DNA from: Ideonella paludis
GTDB lineage: Bacteria; Pseudomonadota; Gammaproteobacteria; Burkholderiales; Burkholderiaceae_C
DNA length: 64,000 nucleotides
Assembly: GCF_018069865.1 (NCBI RefSeq)
Contig: NZ_JAGQDG010000003.1
Span: 496,001 to 560,000 of the forward strand
Reading direction: 5' to 3'
Shown: one piece after another, positions 39,304 through 47,600 of the stretch
How positions within the stretch are numbered: the stretch's first letter is position 1
How the letters are laid out: the number at the start of each line of letters is the position of its first letter
The notes under the pieces: model-generated
The model's input: the letters and a program-made list of their open reading frames with translations, nothing else
Told to the model about the DNA's origin: nothing
Databases searched by the model: none
Made by a program: the position numbers and the translations under genes

Positions 39304-40104
39304 TCAGAGGTCAAAGCCGCCCAACTGGCGCAGGTCGTCTGCGCTCAAGTTGGTGATGTGGGCGTTGTGGCGATAGAAGTCTTCCAAGGTCATGTGCAGG
39401 GCTTGGCTGAAATCCCCTTGACCGGATTCGTCCACGCGCAGCACGCCGTCCAGGCCCTCTTGGGTGAAGTCCAACCAGGGCTGCAGGCTTTGACCGGGCG
39501 CCCACACGTCCACCAGCAAGTCGGTGATCACCAACTGGTCCTCACCGAGCAGGAAGTCCTGCACCCGCTCGGGCTGCGCCACGGGGTCACACACCATCAG
39601 TCCGTCGCTGAGGGCAAAGCCCACGGTGCTCAGCCACACCTTGTCAGTGTCGTCACTTAAGTTCACGTTGTTCTGTCTTTCAAAGAGGCAGGCGAGGTCG
39701 GGTGCGGTGTCAAAACCCAGGGTCAGTGCTTCGCGGTCCAAGACCACCAGCTCGGCACGCTGGCCGTTGAGGCGGATCTCAGGAATCTCATGACCCGCAG
39801 GCAAATGCTTGTCAAAGGTCATGGTCACCATCGAGCCCTCAATCTGGACGTCTTTGAGCACTGGCTGTGGGGGCAGAGCTGCGTTCCAGTCCTCTGCCAA
39901 GCTGCTCCACATAGAGACTTCCTCGGTGGCGCCAAAGACCGTCGATTGACCCAAGGCGATCACCTCATCCCAGGCCACCTTCTGCAGCAGAAACTCCGCC
40001 GATTCATTCAGAGTGAGCCCGTGGGGCGGCTGCTCTGCGGGCTTGGGCGTGCTGCACTCTTGCGCACGCTGAAGCAGGGTTTGGAGATAAAGAGGGGCAT
40101 TCAT
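39304..40104 (-). CDS. 266-aa protein sharing the giant protein's C-terminal secretion-type domain
   Basis: Starts MNAPLYLQTLLQRAQ with a TGAGGAG ribosome-binding site. The last ~85 residues (LGEDQLVITDLLVDVW ... LHMTLEDFYRHN ... DDLRQLGGFDL) align closely with the end of the giant protein ([16 protein letters not shown] ... [10 protein letters not shown] ... [11 protein letters not shown]). The central part also resembles the SwmB-type strand region just before RTX tails (VTMTFDKHLPAGHEI). There is no signal peptide. It looks like a short paralogue or a remnant of a giant adhesin that retains the export signal. Its leader shares a 25-nt element with the lipoprotein-M66 operon. Confidence 0.78.
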   Translation of the reverse strand: MNAPLYLQTLLQRAQECSTPKPAEQPPHGLTLNESAEFLLQKVAWDEVIALGQSTVFGATEEVSMWSSLAEDWNAALPPQPVLKDVQIEGSMVTMTFDKHLPAGHEIPEIRLNGQRAELVVLDREALTLGFDTAPDLACLFERQNNVNLSDDTDKVWLSTVGFALSDGLMVCDPVAQPERVQDFLLGEDQLVITDLLVDVWAPGQSLQPWLDFTQEGLDGVLRVDESGQGDFSQALHMTLEDFYRHNAHITNLSADDLRQLGGFDL

Positions 40105-40113
40105 GGGTCAGAC

Positions 40114-40138
40114 TCCTCAGACGTGGTGGGGCCTCGAA
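40114..40138 (-). promoter_or_regulatory. Conserved leader element, copy A
   Basis: A 25-nt element that includes the TGAGGA ribosome-binding site and ends 9 nt before the start codon of the 266-aa protein gene. It differs at only two positions from the element at 42941-42965, which sits at the same distance from its gene. Flanking sequence differs, so this is a conserved or duplicated leader rather than general homology. Confidence 0.7.
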
Positions 40139-40168
40139 CTCATCCGATGTGCTGGGGCGGTGCAGGGT

Positions 40169-40194
40169 GTGAGGCGGCTGCGGGCCCGCCTCAC
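40169..40194 (-). terminator. Hairpin after the M66 protease gene
   Basis: GTGAGGCGG (40169-40177) pairs with CCGCCTCAC (40186-40194) around an 8-nt loop, 12 bp beyond the stop of the protease gene. There is no T-tract, so it may be a partial terminator or part of the leader of the next gene, 30 nt from leader element A. Confidence 0.55.
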
Positions 40195-40205
40195 TTTGTC
40201 CAGGC

Positions 40206-42716
40206 TTATTGGCTGCCGAGGTACTTCCAGTCCTCGTTGTCAGCGCGGTTGGTGGGGTAGTACCAATAGGCCCGACTCTTCAGCATGAAGTAGTCGCCAC
40301 CCCCCTTGTAGAGCCAGCCGGGCTGGCCAGAGGTGCCGCCCTCGCCCCACGAGAAGAGTTGATCCTTGCCCCACCACTGCAGGACGGCGGCATCCAGGAT
40401 GGCCTCATCTCGGGTGCGCAGGATTTGCTCAATGCCGCGGGCATTACCCAAGTAGTCCCAATGGCGGTTGGACTGCTGGTTGATGGGGAAGTAGCCGTAG
40501 TTCGAGGTCTTGAGCTGGAAGTACTCGCGCTGCTGGGTGTAGGGGTTGTCATAGACATACACCGCACCCACCGTGCCGCGGCCACTGCCGCTCCATGGGG
40601 CCAGGCTGCTGGCCTTGTAGTAGCTCAGTACGGCGGCATCGGCAGTGGGCTGCGCTTGTTGGCGCAGGGTCAAAGGGTTGGGTTGAGGGTTGACCACCTC
40701 AGAGGCCGTGCCCAGGAACTTCCAACTGTGGTTGCTCGTTTTGTTGGTCGGGAAGTAGCCATAAGGTCCGCTGCGCTTGAGCACAAAGAACTCGGTGTCG
40801 CCGTTGTAGGGGTTGGCGTACTCATACACCCGGCCGCCCTCAGCGTTGACGTCGTTGGCGCGCCAGGCCAGGATCGGGCCTCTGTGGTGCTGGAGGTTAG
40901 AGCGCAGCTCGTTGAGCGAGCTCAGCGGCAGGTTCGCGGCGCCGACCAGGTTCTTCAGACCGGCGTTTTCTTGGGCCATGGCGGCATAGCCCTCGGCTCG
41001 GCCGACCTCCGTCAACACCGGCTTGAACTGTGCCGGCTTTTGCAGCGTGGCGCTGGCTAGGCGGGTCCAGCTGCCTGAGCGGGCACACTCCACCGTCGCG
41101 CTGCTCGGGTTCATGCTCAGCGGCACATTGATGTGGAACTTGTTCATCTCCGCGCTGTTCAGTCGCGAGGCTGCCAGCGCTGCCACCCAAGGGCTGCTGC
41201 CTGGCGCCCCCTGCACCACCACACGGCAAGCATTGCTCGTGGGCGCGACCTGCTCGGAGGCATAGGTCATGCCATAGGTGCCCCAAAGGCCCGGGTAGAT
41301 CGTGCTGGGCAAAGTGCCCTGAGGGTCGTAATAGCCCACCAAGGTCAGCACGCCGTCGCGCACCACAGCGGTGGGTTTGCGGCGGTTGGCATCATGGAGC
41401 ACCGCCATGGTCTTGCTGGGCTCGTCCCACTTGCGCCAGCCCGTGCTGCTGCTGAGATCGACGACGCCGTAACTGCTCAGGGCCTTTTGAATCCAGTTGG
41501 CGGCAAAGCCCGTGTGCTGTGTGTAGCGCGAGACGGTCCCCATCGGCCCGCCGCCGGCCATGGCGTCAAAGCCATAGGGTCTGGAGGCAAAGCGGCCCAC
41601 GGGCTGGCCAAAGAATTCTCGTGCCTCGCTATGGCCCCACTCCAGATTGCCGATCATGCGATGGCGATAGGCGTCGTAGCCCCAGCCTGATTGACGGCTG
41701 TGCACCGAGCCTGCGAATCCATTCGGGTAGTGCCCGAGGCCAAAGTTGTGACCTAACTCATGGCTGAACTCATTGCCGGTGGTGTCCCACAGCGTGGCCA
41801 TGCCATTGCCGCCACTCAAGCCGTGGCTCACCACCCCACTGGTGTAGTTGCCTTTTTGATGGTGCACCACCACCTGGGCGTAGTAGCCCGGTTGGTTCTG
41901 CGAGCTGCCCGGTGAGCTGTGAATGCCGTAGTTGGCCAAGTTGATGCCCACCGACACCAAGGCCTTGCCGATGTGTTCGCGCATGTCGCCGCTATGGACG
42001 TCGGCGGCGCTGGGGCTGGCCTTGGTGTAGACCGTGCCATCGGGCAGCGTCACGCGGTTGAACTGCACGGGCAGGTATTGCGACACCAATAAGCGGGAGA
42101 CAGGAATTTTTTGGAAGTAGTCCACCGCAGCCAAGGCTGGGTTGGTTTCTAACAGCGTGGCCCCGGGTGGGCGGGTCAGCATGCCCACCCGAATGTGTTG
42201 CAACACTAGCTCGGAGGGCGCGCCTATCTCGATGTTGGAGACGGTCTGCTGCAAGCCTGTGTCACTGGCGATCTGCAAGGTCAGGCCTGGCTTCACCCAG
42301 TGCCAGGGCAAGTTGACGCTCCAGGCCTTGGTGGCGTACTCCACTTGGGTGTCGCTCACATTGTGCTGATCGGACTTCGGGAACTTGGGCGGTGGCGCCA
42401 TCTCCAAGGTGCCCAAGACCTGCGTGCCGACCTGCGCAGTCAGCTTCAAGCTGCGCAAGGCGCCATCGGCCGCATTGGGGCTGTAGATCACCAGGGCAGA
42501 CCGATCCTGCACGGTTTTGGGCAGGCTCATGGCATCGTTATCGCGCGGCATCACCGCATGCGATTGCGCCAACTGCACCGCGCCTTTGAGCGTGCCGGTG
42601 CCTTGCACAGGCAGCGGCAGGTCATCAATAAAGCCCACCACGGCCAAGGTGGCGGCCAGTGCCACGGTGCCAAGGGCGGCAGCGCCGCCCACGAAGATCA
42701 AGGGAGTGCGTTTCAT
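40206..42716 (-). CDS. M66-family (StcE/TagA-like) zinc metalloprotease
   Basis: 836 aa from ATG 42716, with AAAGG upstream; the frame to 42860 is antisense-like extension. The N-terminal hydrophobic segment PLIFVGGAAALGTVALAATLA serves as signal or anchor. The catalytic motif HExxHxxGxxH is in NEFSHELGHNFGLGHYPNGF, followed by SVHSRQSGWGYD, which matches StcE/TagA-type M66 peptidases that cleave mucin-like glycoproteins. The C-terminal third holds three ~65-aa repeats, each ending like YGYFPTNKTSNHSWKFLG, of unknown (perhaps carbohydrate-binding) function. The start overlaps the stop of the upstream lipoprotein gene as ATGA. Confidence 0.92.
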   Translation of the reverse strand: MKRTPLIFVGGAAALGTVALAATLAVVGFIDDLPLPVQGTGTLKGAVQLAQSHAVMPRDNDAMSLPKTVQDRSALVIYSPNAADGALRSLKLTAQVGTQVLGTLEMAPPPKFPKSDQHNVSDTQVEYATKAWSVNLPWHWVKPGLTLQIASDTGLQQTVSNIEIGAPSELVLQHIRVGMLTRPPGATLLETNPALAAVDYFQKIPVSRLLVSQYLPVQFNRVTLPDGTVYTKASPSAADVHSGDMREHIGKALVSVGINLANYGIHSSPGSSQNQPGYYAQVVVHHQKGNYTSGVVSHGLSGGNGMATLWDTTGNEFSHELGHNFGLGHYPNGFAGSVHSRQSGWGYDAYRHRMIGNLEWGHSEAREFFGQPVGRFASRPYGFDAMAGGGPMGTVSRYTQHTGFAANWIQKALSSYGVVDLSSSTGWRKWDEPSKTMAVLHDANRRKPTAVVRDGVLTLVGYYDPQGTLPSTIYPGLWGTYGMTYASEQVAPTSNACRVVVQGAPGSSPWVAALAASRLNSAEMNKFHINVPLSMNPSSATVECARSGSWTRLASATLQKPAQFKPVLTEVGRAEGYAAMAQENAGLKNLVGAANLPLSSLNELRSNLQHHRGPILAWRANDVNAEGGRVYEYANPYNGDTEFFVLKRSGPYGYFPTNKTSNHSWKFLGTASEVVNPQPNPLTLRQQAQPTADAAVLSYYKASSLAPWSGSGRGTVGAVYVYDNPYTQQREYFQLKTSNYGYFPINQQSNRHWDYLGNARGIEQILRTRDEAILDAAVLQWWGKDQLFSWGEGGTSGQPGWLYKGGGDYFMLKSRAYWYYPTNRADNEDWKYLGSQ

Positions 42717-42931
42717 TGGGGCGCCTTTTTGGGGTGAATGAGGTGTTGGTCGTCGCCTTGGTGAGACCAATCTTTTTGCAAATCGGCCGCCGTGGGACCA
42801 CTGGTTTCTGGCGCTGCACCACCGCAGGCCTGCAAACCCAAAAGTACGGTGAATCCGCAAATCACCAAAGCCGCCCGACGAGTTTTCTGGCGTGATTTAG
42901 GTGATATTTCAAAATGGAATGAATGGCGCAT
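42713..42931 (-). CDS. Small lipoprotein coupled to the M66 protease
   Basis: 72 aa. A basic start (RQKTRRAALVICGFTVLLG) leads to a lipobox LQAC|GG, so the mature lipoprotein is only ~37 residues. It has a TGAGGA ribosome-binding site. Its stop is fused to the protease start (ATGA), implying coupled translation. The mature part (GAAPETSGPTAADLQKDWSH) shows no known domain. It may help anchor or chaperone the protease; this is inference from context only. Confidence 0.75.
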   Translation of the reverse strand: MRHSFHFEISPKSRQKTRRAALVICGFTVLLGLQACGGAAPETSGPTAADLQKDWSHQGDDQHLIHPKKAPQ

Positions 42932-42940
42932 GTTTTAATA

Positions 42941-42965
42941 TCCTCAGACGTGACGGGGCCTCGAA
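42941..42965 (-). promoter_or_regulatory. Conserved leader element, copy B
   Basis: A near-identical (23/25) copy of the element at 40114-40138, again ending 9 nt before the ATG. A small GC hairpin (GGGCGG 42984-42989 with CCGCCC 42997-43002) lies just upstream in transcription order, as in copy A. CCAGGCTT-NN-TGG also occurs further upstream in both leaders. Confidence 0.7.
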
Positions 42966-43002
42966 TAATTTCGATTCAAATGTGGGCGGCTGCACTCCGC
43001 CC

Positions 43003-43287
43003 TGTCGTCGCCAGGCTTGCTGGCAATGACATGGGCTGTCAGAGTGGCTTTTCAGAGGAGATGGGCGGTCAGATCAACAACATCAGGGCGCTCGCAGCGT
43101 GGAAATGGAGATGCGTTGAACTAAGCTAGATTCATGCCAGCTTGGGTATTTGTCTTCCGGCTTGAAAAATCCCTCTGCATGGGCATTAATCTGCAGGTGT
43201 CTGACAATTTTTGGCAGCCGTGGTGCAGGGGTGGGTGACGTTTTTTGTCAGGGTCAATAAATGTCAATCATGAAGGCGATACAAAAT
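43003..43287. other. Intergenic region upstream of lipoprotein-M66 operon, with a sigma-54-like site
   Basis: No gene is seen here. On the minus strand TGGCATGAATCTAGCT (43139-43124) matches the -24/-12 consensus TGGCACGNNNNTTGCW at the key GG and GC with correct spacing and two mismatches. It would give a ~180-nt leader containing the hairpin and leader element B. The match is by eye only. Confidence 0.4.
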
Positions 43288-43325
43288 AAAACCGGCCCCT
43301 TGGAAATTTACCAAGGGGCCGGTTT
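43288..43325 (-). terminator. Strong rho-independent terminator
   Basis: AAACCGGCCCCTTGG and its complement form a perfect ~15-bp stem with a short AT-rich loop. On the minus strand the stem is followed by TTTTATTTTGT. It lies 20 bp after the stop of the 168-aa FimV-like gene and clearly ends that operon. Confidence 0.92.
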
Positions 43326-43344
43326 GAAAGGGGTTTGGGGTGGT

Positions 43345-43851
43345 TTAGAGCGATACCTTGCGGGTGCTGTTTCGGGGGCTGAGTTTGGCCGGGCGCGGCC
43401 TGCCAGGCGCCGTGCCTTGCAGACGCGCTGGCCGGCTGGCGCTCGCCACGGCGCGGGGCCAATCGGGCACGGCCATGGCATAGCGTTGCTCCAGCAGCGT
43501 CTTGGTCAGCAGATAGGCATTGCGGTTGTCGTCTTGCGCATGGATCTCCATCAGCTTCAGGTAGGGCAGCGGGCCGGCCCAGTCTGCTGCCTTCAGGTGC
43601 TCGGTCAGGGTGTCCACAGCGGCGCTGGTCATGCCCAGGGCCATGTAAAAGTCCACCAGTTGTTCCATGTCCAGCCAGGCCTCGCACTGAGCGGCTGCTG
43701 CCATGCTGACGGCGCCTGGGCTGGGTTGTGCGGTGGGGCTGGCGCGGCGCTGGGCTTGAAGCTTGCGCAAGGCGGCCCAGCCCCTTGCTAGGCGGTGGCT
43801 CACCACCTGGAGCCAGGGGCGCGATACGGGCTGCTGAACAGGCTTATGCAT
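43345..43851 (-). CDS. FimV C-terminal-domain-like protein
   Basis: 168 aa, no signal peptide. It carries only the helical FimV-type C-terminal motif: EAWLDMEQLVDFYMALGM, AAVDTLTEHLKAADW, then PLPYLKLMEIHAQDDNRNAY and LLEQRYAMAVPDW. These align with the end of the 28779-29822 protein (PYLKLLQLQ ... [13 protein letters not shown]). Basic ends (RPRPAKLSPRNSTRKVSL) flank it. It overlaps the upstream single-Ig gene by 8 bp, so the two are co-translated. Confidence 0.72.
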   Translation of the reverse strand: MHKPVQQPVSRPWLQVVSHRLARGWAALRKLQAQRRASPTAQPSPGAVSMAAAAQCEAWLDMEQLVDFYMALGMTSAAVDTLTEHLKAADWAGPLPYLKLMEIHAQDDNRNAYLLTKTLLEQRYAMAVPDWPRAVASASRPARLQGTAPGRPRPAKLSPRNSTRKVSL

Positions 43852-44290
43852 GGCTCACCCCGGCCAAGCAGGCGGTGGCGGCCAGGTGCAGGCCGGCGCG
43901 GCTGCGGTGGGCCCAGGCCCTGCGCATTTCAGCGGCCGGCAGCGTCAGGCTGCCGCTCGCGACGGCGGGCGTGCCTTGGTCGTCGGTGGCAATGACCACC
44001 GCCGATAAGGTCGGCGTGCGCTTGGCCATCAGTTGCGCCACCGGCACCGCCACGGCGAAGCGACCCCGCTCATCGACTGAGCCGCGCACGGGGAGGTTGT
44101 TCACCAGCACGGTCACCCGGTCGCCGCAGCGGCCACTGGTGCTGCCGCACACGCTCAGGGTGTCTGAGTGCATGAGCGCCTGGAGCAGCGGCCCCAAGCT
44201 CAAGGGGTCTAGGGTCAGCTGCGCCTGTCGCATCAGCGAGGGCTTGCTCAAGACATGGGCCAGCGGGGCACAAAAGGCGTAGGGCTTCAT
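43844..44290 (-). CDS. Single Ig-like-repeat protein
   Basis: 148 aa. The middle (GDRVTVLVNNLPVRGSVDER, GRFAVAVPVAQL, LSAVVIATDDQGTP) aligns with the repeats of the 2790-aa protein ([45 protein letters not shown]). It has no signal peptide and no RTX tail; the C-terminus (AHRSRAGLHLAATACLAG) is mildly hydrophobic. It looks like a one-repeat relative or remnant of the giant adhesin, again followed by a FimV-like gene. The function is unknown. Confidence 0.68.
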   Translation of the reverse strand: MKPYAFCAPLAHVLSKPSLMRQAQLTLDPLSLGPLLQALMHSDTLSVCGSTSGRCGDRVTVLVNNLPVRGSVDERGRFAVAVPVAQLMAKRTPTLSAVVIATDDQGTPAVASGSLTLPAAEMRRAWAHRSRAGLHLAATACLAGVSHA

Positions 44291-44605
44291 AGGACGGTTG
44301 GTAGACGGTACAGCTCAAGGGTCACCAGCACATTCCGCGGCGCTTACTCAAAAATGAGAGCTAACGGATGAATTGCTATGAATTATCGAGATCAACTCAC
44401 AACATGGCACGGAATTTATCCCCACTTCTAGGGGGGTTGGAAGGCTGTCACTGTTGCAATACGTAACTATCTCGGCATACCTTGTGCAGTGTTTTTCCCT
44501 GCGTTATGTGCAGCAATCCTGCTTCTTCTGGGGCTGGTGAGCGGCACGGAGCAGCGCACCTGACACAAGTTGCAAAGAATCATCGCTGCGACTAAATCTC
44601 AAAAC
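44291..44605. other. Intergenic region between PilY1 copy 3 and the single-Ig gene
   Basis: About 315 bp, AT-richer than average. No gene or clear terminator is seen. It must contain the promoter of the Ig/FimV-C operon on the minus strand, but no convincing hexamers could be picked by eye. Confidence 0.4.
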
Positions 44606-47600
44606 TCAGTAAACCTCGCGCCAGGTCATGCGGCCCAGCTTGGCCGGCTTGGCGTGGGTCAAGGCGGTGCTGTTGGAGCCTGGCGCGGGGCTGCTGCCCC
44701 CACCTTGGCCGGGGCCGCCCGACCACGAATTGGCCTGCCCGGTGTCCTGCCCCAAACTGGGCAGCAAGAGCGACATCTGCTGCGCCTGGGTAGAGGCCGC
44801 TTGCAGCACGGCTGGCGGCCCAAACTGCCCGCCGCTGACCGCCATGCCCGCAGGGCTGAGGGCTTGAGCGCTGTCGGGGTTGAGCCGGTCTTGGGCGTTG
44901 ATCTGGCCATCGCCATTGATGTCAAACGGCACCAGCGCGCTGTAGCCATGGAGCGGGTCCACCTCATTGAGCCAAGAGCGCGGGCCAATGCAGACATTCA
45001 CCGCCCGGTCGGGCGTGACCGGCCGCACCGACGAGAACATCACCAAGCCCGTCGGCTGCACCCGTGGCGCACCCACGCCATGCTCAAAGGCTTGCAGGTC
45101 CAGCACCCAGCCTAATGCGCCGCCCTGGTAGTCCACCGTGGTGGGCTGCAAAGCGCGGTATTCCACACCGTTGACCACCTGGTTCAGGGCAAACGGCAAG
45201 CTCGTGAGCTGCCCCCTTGCCACCGTGGCCCCTGTGCCCTTGTCCAGCACGCCGTAGATTGACTGCGTGGCCACATTGGCCGAGCCCTGCAGCGGCGAGA
45301 TGGCCGCCCCCGTGGCAAACACCACCTGCCAGCAGCGCTTGGCTGCAGTGCCCGCCTCTGCGTCTGCACCATCTGCATCGGCCGAGCCACAGCCGGCGGC
45401 CAGCGGGTTGGCCGTCACAAACGGGGCTTGTGTCACGGGCTGTTGGGCCTCGGTCTTGAACAATCGCGTCACACGGGCCGCCGCTGGGTTGCGCACATCA
45501 AAGCGCCAGACATTGCCCTGCAAGTCACCGGCATACACCAGGTCGATCCGACCATCGCCGTCCACATCCACCGGCGTGGGCGTGCTCAAGCCGTTGTTCA
45601 CGCTCAGGCCCGGCTCGCTGGCCGCACCGGCCCACAGCTCATCCACGGCCCAGCGCTGCCAGCGCTCTGCGCCGTCTTGGTCCAGGTAAAACGCATACAG
45701 CACCGCCTTGCCCGTTCCGCTGGCCGCGGCCCCACCGTTGCCGTCATTGCTGTGGATGCCATTGCCCACCAGCACCGCAGAGCGGCGGCCGGCATGGGCA
45801 CCTGTACCGTGGGCCAACTGCACCAACTGCTGCGACACCAAGGCGTTGTTGCTCAGCGGCTGGCTGATGATGTAGCCCAAGTCCTTCAAGGCCGGGTCAC
45901 TCACATTGCTGTACTCAAACAGCACCCCCGCGCCCTGGCCCAAGTCCGCCTTTGTCACATCCAGCGCCGTGATGGCGCGGGCCCCGCGGCCATAAGTCAT
46001 CACCGCCACCGCGCGCCAGCCCAGAGCCGCCCCCGCGTTCACATGGCCCACCATCGGAATGTTGTCCACAAAGAAAGGGTTGGCGCGAATCCCCGCCAGG
46101 TCCGCGTCCGCATAGTTCGCCGCGCGGCGCAGCATCACATCCGGCACAAACGACCAAGCCTCGCGCAGCTCACCACGGCGCACCTCATAGGCATGCAGTG
46201 CACCGTCATTGCCCCCAAACAAGGCGATCGGGTGGGGCCGCGTGACAGCAGCACGATAGGCTGTGTAGCCCGGGTAGCTGCGCTCGTTCAGGCTCAGCGT
46301 TGCTGTGGGCAACAACACGGCCGGGCTGGAGTTGATGACCGGACCCAGGCTCTTGCCGCCGCGAGGCCTGAAGCCACCGTCGCTGCCGCGCAAATAGGCC
46401 AGGCGCGCGGCGCCCAGCGTGTCGGCCTGGCCTGACAAGCTTTGGTTCAGCGCGGCTTGCTGGCCTGCGCTCAGGTTGGCCCACGTCAAAGGCTGCACCG
46501 GCTGCACGCCATTGGCCGCCACACCCGCCGTGAACATGGGCCGCGCATCGGGCGCCGCGGTGGCAGCCTGGGCCGAGAGATAGCCCGAGCTGTCAATTTG
46601 GCCTGTGGGTGTCAAGCCGAAGGCCCACAAGTCGCCACTGAACTGCTGCAGCGCCCAGCGGCCCTGCACCACCGAGGTCTTGGGGTCTCGCGGGCCTTTG
46701 TCGCTGAGTACCGCGCGCTGTGAGGTGGGCGACGCCATGGCCGAGAAGCCGCTGCTCAGGCCACCGGGGGACAGGACCTTGCTGACCGTCAGCGCTTCGC
46801 TGACGCTGCTGCCCAAAAGTGTGGACTTGACGTTCAGCGTGGCCACGGTTTGGCAGTCGGGAGCGGGCGGGGCTTGGGTGCCCACGCACACCTGCATCGG
46901 GTCGCCCTTCCAGGTCACATCCACGCCGATACTGCCGGCCGGGCTCTGGCCGCTGGAGGTCCGCAGCTCCACTGCGACTTTGAGCGCTGGATAGTCGCTG
47001 TAGGGGATGTCGCTGATGTCGAGGTGATAGCTGCTGTATGGCATTTGCCGCACAGGCTTGAGGACCTCGGGTAGCGGCGCACCTGCTGGCGTTTTGAGGG
47101 TAACCCTCACTTCGCTCAAGCCATTTGCTCCCCCCCAAGCGACGCCCTGACTCAGGCGGACTTTGTCCCAGGCGCTGACTCTGGCTCTCGTCGCATCGCA
47201 CTGCATGGCGAGGTCCGGAGACACATCCAGCTCGGGCAAGCTGCCGCCGCCGCCGCCGTCGCAGGCTTGGGGTGGGCTATTTTGGGAGAGGCGCCCTCCG
47301 GTCTTGGTGGGGTCGAACATATGCGCCTGGCCGTTGGGGCCAACGATCAGCACGCAGTTGGGCCTCGTGGGGTCAACTCGCGCAGTGGTGGTGTTGATCG
47401 TGCTGGAGTAACCGGGGCCGCGGGGCTCGTTTCGGTAGTCCTCTGGGGTGTAGTAAAGCCCGCAGTCAGAGTCGGTGGCGAAGTCAAAGCAACGCAGAAT
47501 CATGTCCCAGCGCAGATACACCTTTGTGCCCACAATCGCGTCGGAATTGTGAAAGCCAAAGTACATGGACTGAGCGCTGATGGCTGCGTAGTTGAGGTTC

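Noticed and set aside
44405-44419. Plus-strand TGGCAC sigma-54-like sequence
   Set aside because: The -12 GC is missing and it would point toward the 3' end of PilY1 copy 3, where there is no plus-strand gene.
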